From positions 1-18,282 of the forward strand of contig CAJMNU010000018.1 in assembly GCA_905214855.1 (NCBI GenBank): 18,282 nt of DNA, written 5' to 3'. A model generated the notes under the pieces. That model was given only the letters and a program-made list of their open reading frames with translations. It did no database searches and was not told where the DNA came from. This document shows positions 1 through 4,881 of the stretch, piece by piece. The stretch's first letter is position 1; each line of letters begins with the position of its first letter. Position numbers and translations under genes: made by a program. The DNA comes from an uncultured bacterium (GTDB taxonomy: Bacteria > Bacillota > Clostridia > Lachnospirales > Lachnospiraceae).

Positions 1-158
1 TAAGCACTGGTTTTGCAGACAGAGAGCTGTGGGGCTGGTGTTTTTGCTTGTATTTGCAAGGGTTGGTACGTTTCCAGCCCTTTTCTTTTTGCCCGTCTTA
101 TAATCGTTTTTAGCATGTCTTTTTAGTCGTTTTAGTGTCAATTCCTAGACATAGTAGA
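1..158. repeat. left copy of 158-bp direct repeat (tRNA downstream region)
   Basis: This stretch matches 3755-3912 without gaps, with roughly nine substitutions. The differences cluster around 56-70 and 116-127. It starts at the first base of the window and ends at ATAGTAGA, after which the two sides diverge completely. It includes the probable terminator of the tRNA-Lys gene. The repeat is much longer than a normal tRNA attachment site, so the element seems to carry its own copy of DNA downstream of the tRNA, or the arrangement reflects an older duplication. Confidence 0.9.
60..90 (+). terminator. rho-independent terminator, left copy (tRNA-Lys)
   Basis: GGGTTGG (60-66) pairs with CCAGCCC (74-80) with one G-T pair and a 7-nt loop, followed by the T-rich run TTTTCTTTTT. 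A second segment, GGGCTGG at 32-38, is perfectly complementary to the same CCAGCCC, so two exclusive foldings are possible. It would end transcription from the tRNA gene expected just left of the window. Confidence 0.75.
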
Positions 159-207
159 CTCCTGCAAAATTGAGAAAATTCCGCAAAAATGAAGAGAGCT
201 GCGGAGA

Positions 208-230
208 TGCCGTCAGCGTAGGCGACGGCA
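208..230. other. hairpin, 7-bp stem
   Basis: TGCCGTC (208-214) pairs perfectly with GACGGCA (224-230) around a 9-nt loop. It lies in a GC-rich, gene-free stretch (about 180-370) near the left end of an otherwise A/T-rich element. No T-run follows, so it is not a terminator. The role is unknown; replication, transfer or recombination structure are possible. Confidence 0.5.
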
Positions 231-325
231 GATCGGCAGCGTCTTGCGGGAACTCATGACCTAGCGGTTTCCAGTTCCCCATTATTCCTTGATGTGTTAT
301 GTTCCGAACGTCCCCCCATAGGGGG

Positions 326-371
326 CAGGCAGAGCGACGGTTTCCTAACAGGGCGGTGGGTCGTCTGCCTG
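326..371. other. GC-rich 12-bp hairpin at element left end
   Basis: CAGGCAGA (326-333) pairs with TCTGCCTG (364-371), and CGAC (335-338) with GTCG (360-363), with one bulged G. The loop carries CTAACAGGG. Just before it, CCCCC-ATA-GGGGG (around 313-325) can form a very short hairpin. C-runs and G-runs flanking a CTAACA sequence recall, from memory, origins of transfer of the Tn916/ICEBs1 group, but the arrangement differs. I treat this as a secondary origin candidate only. Confidence 0.45.
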
Positions 372-413
372 AGTGATTCTATTCCAGTTTACTAGATGTA
401 ATACGATCAAAAG

Positions 414-520
414 TAGGTACCTATATAGTTCCAATCTGCTAAATAGGTGTGTAGATGTCTATATCTTTTAAGTAAGTATATAGTATACCTATAGTAAGTA
501 CATAGTATACCTACCTATAC
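414..520. promoter_or_regulatory. iteron/operator region with 22-bp tandem repeat
   Basis: Two head-to-tail 22-bp units lie at 471-492 and 493-514, matching at 20 of 22 positions. Each contains ATAGTATACCTA. A palindrome TAGGTACCTA sits upstream at 414-423 and a further CTACCTATAC follows at 511-520. The 8-mer GTATACCT of the iterons recurs at 1422-1429, directly in front of one RHH gene. Repeats spaced by whole helical turns are typical binding arrays for RHH proteins or plasmid initiators. No gene starts here on either strand that I can support. Confidence 0.6.
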
Positions 521-602
521 TGAAATCTATGCTGAAATTTTATTATAGATTTTCACTTTATTTTTGCCACATGAAACTTTATTTTGTAGTGGCAGACGCT
601 CG

Positions 603-651
603 AAAAAAAGCGGATTTGAATAGGTGTTCCTGTTCAAATCTGCCTTTTTTT
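603..651. terminator. bidirectional rho-independent terminator
   Basis: An 11-bp stem (610-620 with 633-643, including one G-T pair and the perfect core GATTTGAA/TTCAAATC) has a 12-nt loop. It is flanked by a run of seven A on the left (603-609) and seven T on the right (645-651), so it can act on both strands. It lies downstream of the minus-strand RHH gene at 749-1069 and is well placed to end that transcript. Confidence 0.75.
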
Positions 652-662
652 GCGGGTAGCAG

Positions 663-723
663 GCAAACACGATAATGCGTAATTTTTCAAGAGGTGCTTG
701 AAAAATAGTATTATCGTGTTTGC
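663..723. other. 24-bp two-part hairpin, candidate single-strand origin
   Basis: The outer stem is 14 perfect base pairs (663-676 with 710-723) and the inner stem 10 perfect pairs (682-691 with 697-706). They are separated by a small asymmetric internal loop (5 and 3 nt) and closed by a 5-nt loop. No T-run follows on the plus strand and the region has no convincing gene. Rolling-circle elements need a structured non-coding single-strand origin (sso) for lagging-strand synthesis; this is the largest hairpin in the element and fits that role. A role in termination behind the RHH gene cannot be excluded. Confidence 0.55.
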
Positions 724-748
724 AAATATTGTATAAAGTCAATACACC

Positions 749-1069
749 TTAATTCTGTTTCTTGGTTTTCTTTTTAACCTGATCTCCTGCATCATTCCCA
801 AGCTCGATGCCATTTTTCAAAGAATTACTTAATGTTTTGTTGATGGATTGTTGTGTAATATTGCTGATGTTTTCCATCTGCTTTTGCCAAGGCGTTTTTT
901 CTGGGACTGGGATTTCTCCATGTTCTCTTTCAAATTCAGCTATATGTTTTTCTATAATTAATTCTAATTCTTTTGCTACACTTCTTTTGTTATATTCAGC
1001 AATAACTTTCATTTTTGCAATGTTATCTTGACTTGTGTTCGCTTTAATTACTGGTAATTTAGAAGGCAT
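749..1069 (-). CDS. ribbon-helix-helix DNA-binding protein, 106 aa
   Basis: The first 50 residues fit an Arc/CopG-type ribbon-helix-helix fold: a short strand (PVIKANT), then two helices ending in IAEFEREHGEIPV. The remainder is polar and lysine-rich, with the C-terminal tail KKKTKKQN, and may add DNA contacts or be disordered. The gene has a good AAAGGAG ribosome binding site 9 bases before the ATG. It is clearly related to the RHH protein at 1220-1417: both start MPS and share a FE-E-GEIP-EK segment. Its upstream region holds three 11-bp repeats and a 16-bp palindrome, which suggests autoregulation. RHH proteins on small elements act as copy-control repressors, partition factors or relaxosome accessory proteins; which applies here cannot be told from sequence. 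Confidence 0.75.
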   Translation of the reverse strand: MPSKLPVIKANTSQDNIAKMKVIAEYNKRSVAKELELIIEKHIAEFEREHGEIPVPEKTPWQKQMENISNITQQSINKTLSNSLKNGIELGNDAGDQVKKKTKKQN

Positions 1070-1130
1070 TCTTATATATCTCCTTTATTTATAAGAAAAA
1101 ATAAATCAATAGTTGGTCTTTAGAGGGTTG

Positions 1131-1146
1131 AAAGTAGTACTACTTT
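1131..1146. promoter_or_regulatory. 16-bp perfect palindrome, probable operator
   Basis: AAAGTAGTACTACTTT is its own reverse complement with no spacer. It lies about 62 bp upstream of the start codon of the minus-strand RHH gene at 749-1069, a typical place for a repressor site. A looser relative, AAAGGTACATGTACTT, occurs at 1451-1466 in front of the second RHH gene. Confidence 0.55.
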
Positions 1147-1160
1147 TGTGTTATCCTATA

Positions 1161-1194
1161 GGTAGTTCTTTGGTAGACCTTTGGTAGTTCTACC
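1161..1194. repeat. three 11-bp direct repeats (GGTAG array)
   Basis: GGTAG recurs at 1161, 1172 and 1183, exactly 11 bp apart, in units of the form GGTAGTTCTTT, GGTAGACCTTT and GGTAGTTCTAC. The last one also forms the inverted repeat GGTAG-TT-CTACC (1183-1194). One-turn spacing puts all sites on the same face of the helix, as in cooperative RHH operators. The array lies between the two RHH genes, upstream of the one at 749-1069. Confidence 0.65.
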
Positions 1195-1219
1195 TTAGTT
1201 TTATTATAATTTATCACTT

Positions 1220-1417
1220 TTATATAATTTGACTGTTATCACTTTTTTCAGAAATTGGAATCTCTCCATATTCCTTTTCAAATCGTTGAATCTCTTTTTT
1301 GATCAGATATTCTGTGTAATTACTATTGCTTCTATTTTCTAACTTAGCAATATATGCTAATTTCTGGCTTGTAATATCATCTGTATATATAGTGATTCGT
1401 GGTTTGTTACTTGGCAT
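1220..1417 (-). CDS. ribbon-helix-helix DNA-binding protein, 65 aa
   Basis: The protein starts MPSNKPRITIYTDD, a typical RHH strand, followed by two helices (about 15-50) and the FEKEYGEIPISEK tail segment that is shared with the 106-aa RHH protein, so the two are paralogs. A longer reading from 1447 would add ten residues. I prefer the ATG at 1417-1415 because GAGG lies 9 bases before it and the alignment with the paralog begins there. The palindrome AGGTATACCT (1420-1429) overlaps its ribosome binding region. The gene is divergent from the relaxase gene at 1744, which makes it a candidate regulator of relaxase expression or an accessory protein at the neighbouring origin. Confidence 0.7.
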   Translation of the reverse strand: MPSNKPRITIYTDDITSQKLAYIAKLENRSNSNYTEYLIKKEIQRFEKEYGEIPISEKSDNSQII

Positions 1418-1419
1418 AT

Positions 1420-1429
1420 AGGTATACCT
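1420..1429. promoter_or_regulatory. AGGTATACCT palindrome over RHH ribosome binding site
   Basis: This perfect 10-bp palindrome sits immediately upstream of the RHH start codon at 1417 and contains GTATACCT, the same 8-mer found in both 22-bp iterons at 471-514. A repressor bound here would block its own gene. The link to the RHH proteins is inference from the shared motif. Confidence 0.5.
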
Positions 1430-1574
1430 CTTTTTATTTTTTATCACTCGAAAGGTACATGTACTTCACAGTTACTTCCCATAAAATTACAGGTACTAAT
1501 AGTATAACATGAGACTTCCTCATAATTCAAGAAAAATGAAAATTACGTAAATTTAATTAGTGAGACAGTAAATT

Positions 1575-1625
1575 CCGCCAACGGCTTGACCGTGGCGGTC
1601 ACCCCCGTCTGGTAATACGGGGGTG
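1575..1625. other. tandem hairpins, candidate oriT / double-strand origin
   Basis: Two hairpins stand side by side. The first pairs CCGCCAACGG (1575-1584) with CCGTGGCGG (1590-1598), nine pairs with one bulged A and a 5-nt loop. The second pairs CACCCCCGT (1600-1608) with ACGGGGGTG (1617-1625), nine perfect pairs around the loop CTGGTAAT. Origins of transfer of ICEBs1- and Tn916-type elements contain an inverted repeat of C-runs and G-runs close to the relaxase gene, as here about 120 bp upstream. Rep_trans plasmid origins also use adjacent hairpins. This is the best candidate for the nick region. The exact nick site cannot be assigned. Confidence 0.6.
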
Positions 1626-1703
1626 CTAAAACCATCTAGCCTAACAAACTCAGTTTTTAGGTAGTGGTAGATATTAATGATTGGGTTTCGATGCTAAAAC
1701 CAT
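1624..1703 (+). repeat. direct repeat TGCTAAAACCAT, two copies
   Basis: The 12-mer TGCTAAAACCAT occurs at 1624-1635, directly after the G-run hairpin, and again at 1692-1703, just before the relaxase gene. Copies are 68 bp apart. They could be binding sites for the relaxase or an accessory protein. They lie in the gene-free stretch 1418-1743, whose other contents are the palindrome GTACATGTAC (1455-1464) and the tandem hairpins. Confidence 0.5.
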
Positions 1704-1743
1704 TTTGGTCGAATAAGTTTAATATTTTTGTGAGGTGCTATTT

Positions 1744-2799
1744 ATGGAATTAGGTTATTCAGCAGAGATGAAAAACGGTTTAAAGTTAAGTGTTGATTGG
1801 TTATCATGGACATTTCCAGATTCTGTAAGTCTCGTAAAAGCATTGAATTTTATTGGTTATTATACAGACGAATTCAAGGAATGTCCTTGTGGTGCTAATG
1901 GTTATAGATGTCAACTGCGGTCTGATTCTGGTGTATCTGTTTTACATTTTGGAAGTAAAGGTATGGGAATTCACTTTGAAGTGTCTGGTTCTGGTATATT
2001 GGACGTTATAGAACACTTTGCAAAGACTCGCACTAAAGAAACAATTTTTGGCTCTGCATACCAAGCTACTGATTTTGATACTCCTATCTTTTGTGACCTT
2101 TTAAATCTTATTCAGCAAAAAGAGGGGCATATCACACGTCTTGATCTTGCGATTGATGATATCGGTGCAACTTATTACTCTGTCCATGATGTTGTTGAAA
2201 TATTAGAAAATGAACAATTTACTTCAAAGTTTCGTACATGGAAACACATGAAGGAACAGAAAAGCCAAGTTGGTTGTACTGGTGAAACTGTTTATTTGGG
2301 AAGTCGTCGCAGTAATGTCATGCTCCGTATTTATGATAAACAAAAAGAACAAAACAAGAAACTTTTAAAAGCTGGAGAACCTTTGATTGAGACTCCTTGG
2401 GTACGTTGGGAAATTGAATTAAAAAAAGAATCTGCTAATGTTGCATCCTTGCAGCTTATCCATTCTATGACTTTACCTGAATTGACATTAGGTGTCCTTT
2501 CCAATTATTTCAGAGTAATTGACTATGATAAGACCAGAAAAACTCGTTGCCATACGTCTTCTGTTTGGGAAATGTTTTTGACTGCTATAGAAAAGGTGAA
2601 AGTGTCTCAACCTAAAAAGATTTTGACATTACATGAACGGGAAAATTATTTAATGCGTCAAGTTGCTCCTACACTAGCATCTGTTATTATTGCCCGAAAA
2701 GGAGATATGGATATTGTTTACGATATGCTCTCATTTGGCTCTAGGCGTTTATCGTCTGCTCAAGTAAAAATGATACAGGAAGAAGGAGTTGTTCTATGA
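1744..2799 (+). CDS. Rep_trans/MobT-family relaxase or rolling-circle replication initiator
   Basis: This 351-aa protein has the motifs of the Rep_trans (replication initiation factor) family, which includes Tn916 Orf20 and ICEBs1 NicK: RLDLAIDD (about 132-139), YLGSRRS (184-190), the RIYDK segment (195-199) and RWEIELK (221-227). Such proteins nick one strand at an origin through a tyrosine and start rolling-circle replication and conjugative transfer. The length is usual for the family. An in-frame GTG at 1735 exists, but the ATG at 1744 has GTGAGG eight bases upstream, so I use it. The probable origin lies just upstream (1575-1625). The stop codon overlaps the integrase start (ATGA), so the two are translationally coupled. 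I cannot tell from sequence alone whether it mainly replicates the excised circle, mobilizes it, or does both. Confidence 0.85.
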   Translation: MELGYSAEMKNGLKLSVDWLSWTFPDSVSLVKALNFIGYYTDEFKECPCGANGYRCQLRSDSGVSVLHFGSKGMGIHFEVSGSGILDVIEHFAKTRTKETIFGSAYQATDFDTPIFCDLLNLIQQKEGHITRLDLAIDDIGATYYSVHDVVEILENEQFTSKFRTWKHMKEQKSQVGCTGETVYLGSRRSNVMLRIYDKQKEQNKKLLKAGEPLIETPWVRWEIELKKESANVASLQLIHSMTLPELTLGVLSNYFRVIDYDKTRKTRCHTSSVWEMFLTAIEKVKVSQPKKILTLHERENYLMRQVAPTLASVIIARKGDMDIVYDMLSFGSRRLSSAQVKMIQEEGVVL

Positions 2800-3701
2800 C
2801 CTTAGAAGATGCTCTAAAAGAATTTTTATATGAAAAAGAAGTAAATGGAATCAATGCAAACAGTATTGACAACTACAGGAAGACAATCTCTTATATGGTG
2901 CGTTTTATAGGCTCTAATATCCCTGTTTCTGCCCTCACACTGGATTCCGTGAGAAAATACATCATGAATCTAAACAAACGTGATATTTCACGCTCTACAC
3001 GCTCCTCATACATACGCAATATCAGGATTTTTCTTTTATGGTTGGATGAGGAAGAGGGACTCTCTTTCAATCCCAGAAAAGTCAAAGTTCCAAGACCTGC
3101 TAAAAAAAATGTCCGTATCTATTCTGATGAGGATATCAGACAGATTTTTGAGAAAGCAACAACTTCTGTTCTCTGGATCACAAAAAGGAATCAGGCTGTG
3201 ATCGCTCTGATGCTTGATAGTGGTCTGCGTCAAGGTGAAATCTGCTCTTTACAAAAAGAGGATATCCAGTGGGATACGAAAAGAATCAAGGTCACTGGAA
3301 AAGGGGCTAAAGATAGACTTGTTCCATTAGGCGTTTTTAGCGAATTTTGTTTAAAAGAATACCTCAAATATTGTCCATTTACGGATAACACCTATGTCTT
3401 TTGTGGCAGAAGAGGTGAGATGTTGTCTGGTAATGCTATCCGCCTATTTATGAGCCGTTTAGAAAAGCGTCTGGGCTTTCAGTTATCTTCCCATAAGCTA
3501 CGTCATAACTTTGCCACTAACTATTGTTCTGACCGATACAAGAAAACTGGTGAGACTGGGGTATATGATCTCAGTATTCTAATGGGGCATGAAAGTATTG
3601 ATACTACCAGACGGTATGAACATTTTGCTCATGAACTTCTTGCAAGTGAGCATTGTCTCTCCCATCTTGATTCCGTCTTTTTTAAGGATTTTGTATCCTA
3701 G
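2796..3701 (+). CDS. tyrosine recombinase / integrase
   Basis: This 301-aa site-specific recombinase has an N-terminal SAM-like core-binding domain (about 1-95) and a C-terminal catalytic domain. The catalytic set is complete: R145 (in GLRQGEI), K169 (TGKG), H233 and R236 (HKLRH), H265 (GHES) and the nucleophile Y274 (RRYEHF). It has no separate arm-binding domain of the lambda type and is closest in size and style to XerC/D-like integrases. The start is the ATG overlapping the relaxase stop, with AGAAGGAG upstream. It ends 8 bp before the tRNA-Lys fragment, which is its likely attachment site. No recognizable excisionase gene is present, so directionality may depend on the RHH proteins or a host factor. 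Confidence 0.9.
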   Translation: MTLEDALKEFLYEKEVNGINANSIDNYRKTISYMVRFIGSNIPVSALTLDSVRKYIMNLNKRDISRSTRSSYIRNIRIFLLWLDEEEGLSFNPRKVKVPRPAKKNVRIYSDEDIRQIFEKATTSVLWITKRNQAVIALMLDSGLRQGEICSLQKEDIQWDTKRIKVTGKGAKDRLVPLGVFSEFCLKEYLKYCPFTDNTYVFCGRRGEMLSGNAIRLFMSRLEKRLGFQLSSHKLRHNFATNYCSDRYKKTGETGVYDLSILMGHESIDTTRRYEHFAHELLASEHCLSHLDSVFFKDFVS

Positions 3702-3709
3702 ACAGGTGG

Positions 3710-3751
3710 CTCTTAATCTATTTGTCCAGGGTTCGAGTCCCTGAAGGTGCA
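3710..3751 (+). other. attR: 3' part of tRNA-Lys(CTT)
   Basis: The sequence reads as an anticodon loop (CTCTTAA, anticodon CTT), a 3' anticodon strand TCTAT, variable bases, a perfect T arm (CAGGG-TTCGAGT-CCCTG) and a 3' acceptor strand AAGGTGC plus A, without encoded CCA. The 5' side does not complete a tRNA: GGTGG just before the loop cannot pair with TCTAT, and no D arm or 5' acceptor strand is present. This is therefore a tRNA 3' fragment left by integration, and crossover probably took place in or near the anticodon loop. The intact gene should have ATAGA in the anticodon stem and lie left of the window. Confidence 0.85.
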
Positions 3752-3754
3752 TCT

Positions 3755-3912
3755 TAAGCACTGGTTTTGCAGACAGAGAGCTGTGGGGCTGGTGTTTTTG
3801 CTTGTATTTACAAGGGTTGGAATATTTCCAGCCCTTTTCTTTTTGCCCGTCTTATAGTCGTTTTTAGCATATATTTTTAGTTGTTTTAGTGTCAATTCCT
3901 AGACATAGTAGA
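3755..3912. repeat. right copy of 158-bp direct repeat
   Basis: Gapless match to 1-158 with about nine substitutions. On this side it directly follows the tRNA fragment and should be the original chromosomal DNA downstream of tRNA-Lys. It also contains TCCTAGACA (3897-3905), which recurs at the integrase 3' end (3696-3704). Confidence 0.9.
3814..3844 (+). terminator. rho-independent terminator, right copy
   Basis: GGGTTGG (3814-3820) pairs with CCAGCCC (3828-3834), followed by TTTTCTTTTT. The stem is identical to the left copy while the loop differs at three bases, so the pairing is conserved. GGGCTGG at 3786-3792 is the alternative partner. It would stop transcription leaving the mobile element at attR. 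Confidence 0.75.
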
Positions 3913-3919
3913 TTTTTTC

Positions 3920-4072
3920 TTACTGTTTCTTTTTTTCCTTTTTTCCAACATTCTCTAATGTTTTACTGACATCATCCAATGATTTTTTTATTTTCAAGAC
4001 CTTTTTGTTCAATTCCTGATTTCCTGCTGTCATTTGCTGCAGCTTTTTTTCTATACTGGATCTGATTCCCAT
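3920..4072 (-). CDS. possible small lysine-rich coiled-coil protein, 50 aa
   Basis: An ORF from an ATG at 4072 to a TAA at 3920 encodes a 50-residue protein that starts MGIRSSIEKKLQQM and ends GKKEKKKQ. It is highly charged and mostly helix-forming, with leucine and isoleucine spacing that could form a short coiled coil. AGAGG lies very close to the ATG (3-4 bases), which is tighter than usual. It is downstream of and in the same direction as trmB, separated by 74 bp containing a hairpin. I recognize no family. Such a composition can arise by chance from T-rich DNA on the opposite strand, so this is tentative. Confidence 0.35.
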   Translation of the reverse strand: MGIRSSIEKKLQQMTAGNQELNKKVLKIKKSLDDVSKTLENVGKKEKKKQ

Positions 4073-4086
4073 AGTCCTCTTATTCT

Positions 4087-4119
4087 GCCGGAAACCATTT
4101 TCTGGAATCCGGCTTTTTT
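4087..4119 (+). terminator. rho-independent terminator (plus strand)
   Basis: GCCGGA (4087-4092) pairs with TCCGGC (4108-4113), with an inner CCA/TGG pairing across an AA/AA internal loop, and six T follow at 4114-4119. There is no T-run in the minus direction, so it favours plus-strand transcripts coming from the tRNA or mobile element side and protects trmB from antisense reading. Confidence 0.55.
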
Positions 4120-4146
4120 ATTTATGATATTCTTTTTAATCAGAAA

Positions 4147-4800
4147 TCATTCAGATTTTTCCTTAGGATATACAGCCACAAGTTTACAGATTGGCTGACC
4201 TTCAGATGAAAACTTCATCTCATATTCTGTCATCACATTTCCCTCAGCCATAGGACTATTATGCAGATCAAATGTCTTCTCTGTAATCTTCCATCCTGCC
4301 TCTGGGATCGCCTCTAACGAATACTCAAATAGTCCCTTGTTATCTGTCTTAAACTCCACTCTCCCATCTTCTGCAAGGATCTGCTGATACACTTTCATGA
4401 ATTCAGGAGAAGTCAATCTTCTCTTCGCATGGCGGTCTTTAGGCCATGGATCAGAGAAATTCAGATAAATCTGAGATACCTCTCCTTTTTCGAACATCTC
4501 TCCCAGCTCTTTTGCATCCACACACATAAAACGTATATTGGGAAGCTCCATCTCCTCCATCTTTTGCAATGCTCTAAGAAGTACACTGGAATAACGTTCA
4601 ATCCCAATGTAATTATTCTCTGGGTGAAGTCTTGCCAGTTCCATAATAAAACGACCTTTTCCCATTCCAACCTCAATATAGATCGGATTTTTATTGCCAA
4701 ATACTTCCTCCCATCTTCCTTTCTGCATTTTAGGCTCTTGTACTACATAAGGACTTGCCGCAATTGTCTCTTCTGCTCCACGGATATGCCGTAATCTCAT
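4147..4800 (-). CDS. trmB: tRNA (guanine-N7-)-methyltransferase TrmB
   Basis: TrmB transfers a methyl group from S-adenosylmethionine to N7 of G46 in the tRNA variable loop. The 217-aa protein has the hallmark motifs: the AdoMet-binding IEVGMGKGRF (about 42-51), a YIGIERY segment, YLNFSDPWPKDRHAKRRL (about 112-129) with the catalytic Asp and the Lys/His/Arg-rich tRNA-contacting loop, FKTDN (about 150-154) and the C-terminal TEYE. Length and motif order are normal, so it should be functional. Translation starts at the ATG at 4800; an AAAGG lies about 12 bases upstream, a weak arrangement. The gene is transcribed toward the mobile element end and is divergent from the AraC-family gene. Its nearness to a tRNA gene may be chance. 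Confidence 0.95.
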   Translation of the reverse strand: MRLRHIRGAEETIAASPYVVQEPKMQKGRWEEVFGNKNPIYIEVGMGKGRFIMELARLHPENNYIGIERYSSVLLRALQKMEEMELPNIRFMCVDAKELGEMFEKGEVSQIYLNFSDPWPKDRHAKRRLTSPEFMKVYQQILAEDGRVEFKTDNKGLFEYSLEAIPEAGWKITEKTFDLHNSPMAEGNVMTEYEMKFSSEGQPICKLVAVYPKEKSE

Positions 4801-4852
4801 TTTTACACCAAACCTTTCACTGTCAAAATATGACTTTCATTTCCATTTTTTC

Positions 4853-4881
4853 TTTTTACATCTTTCATTATTCGCTGTCAA
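4853..4881 (-). promoter_or_regulatory. candidate trmB promoter
   Basis: On the minus strand TTGACA (4881-4876) and TAAAAA (4858-4853) are 17 bp apart, about 50 bp before the trmB start. A second candidate lies further up: TTGTAG (5004-4999) and a perfect TATAAT (4981-4976), also 17 bp apart, which would give a leader of roughly 170 nt. Either or both may be used. Confidence 0.45.

Larger units (their letters stand above)
1..3751. mobile_element. small tRNA-Lys-integrated mobile element (MobT/Rep_trans plus tyrosine integrase)
   Basis: The segment holds two minus-strand RHH genes, a Rep_trans-family relaxase/initiator gene and a tyrosine recombinase gene, and it ends in a 42-nt copy of the 3' part of a tRNA-Lys(CTT) gene (3710-3751). 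The integrase stop codon lies 8 bp before that fragment, the usual position for an integrase next to its attachment site. The left boundary is outside the window: position 1 matches the base three after the tRNA end on the right side, so an intact tRNA-Lys gene should end just upstream. Elements with this gene pair are known in Firmicutes as integrative mobilizable elements that borrow the transfer machinery of a helper conjugative element. Mobilization is inference; integration at a tRNA is well supported. At about 3.75 kb it is very small and has no visible cargo, excisionase or coupling protein. Confidence 0.85.

Noticed and set aside
471..514. CRISPR array
   Set aside because: Only two 22-bp units directly abut with no spacers, and no cas gene is present; they are iterons or operators.
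527..742. Minus-strand 71-codon ORF between the iterons and the RHH gene
   Set aside because: It runs straight through a bidirectional terminator and a 24-bp hairpin, has no ribosome binding site I can see and no recognizable fold; the structures explain the sequence better.
3701..3751. A complete, functional tRNA-Lys gene at the right end
   Set aside because: No D arm or 5' acceptor strand exists upstream; those bases are the integrase gene, and GGTGG cannot pair with TCTAT in the anticodon stem.
3579..3895. Two minus-strand ORFs (3579-3761 and 3713-3895) over the integrase end and the tRNA fragment
   Set aside because: They are antisense to the integrase, the tRNA fragment and the repeat. 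Phrases such as LEPWTNRLR and FRDSNPGQID are translations of tRNA sequence, a known annotation artefact.
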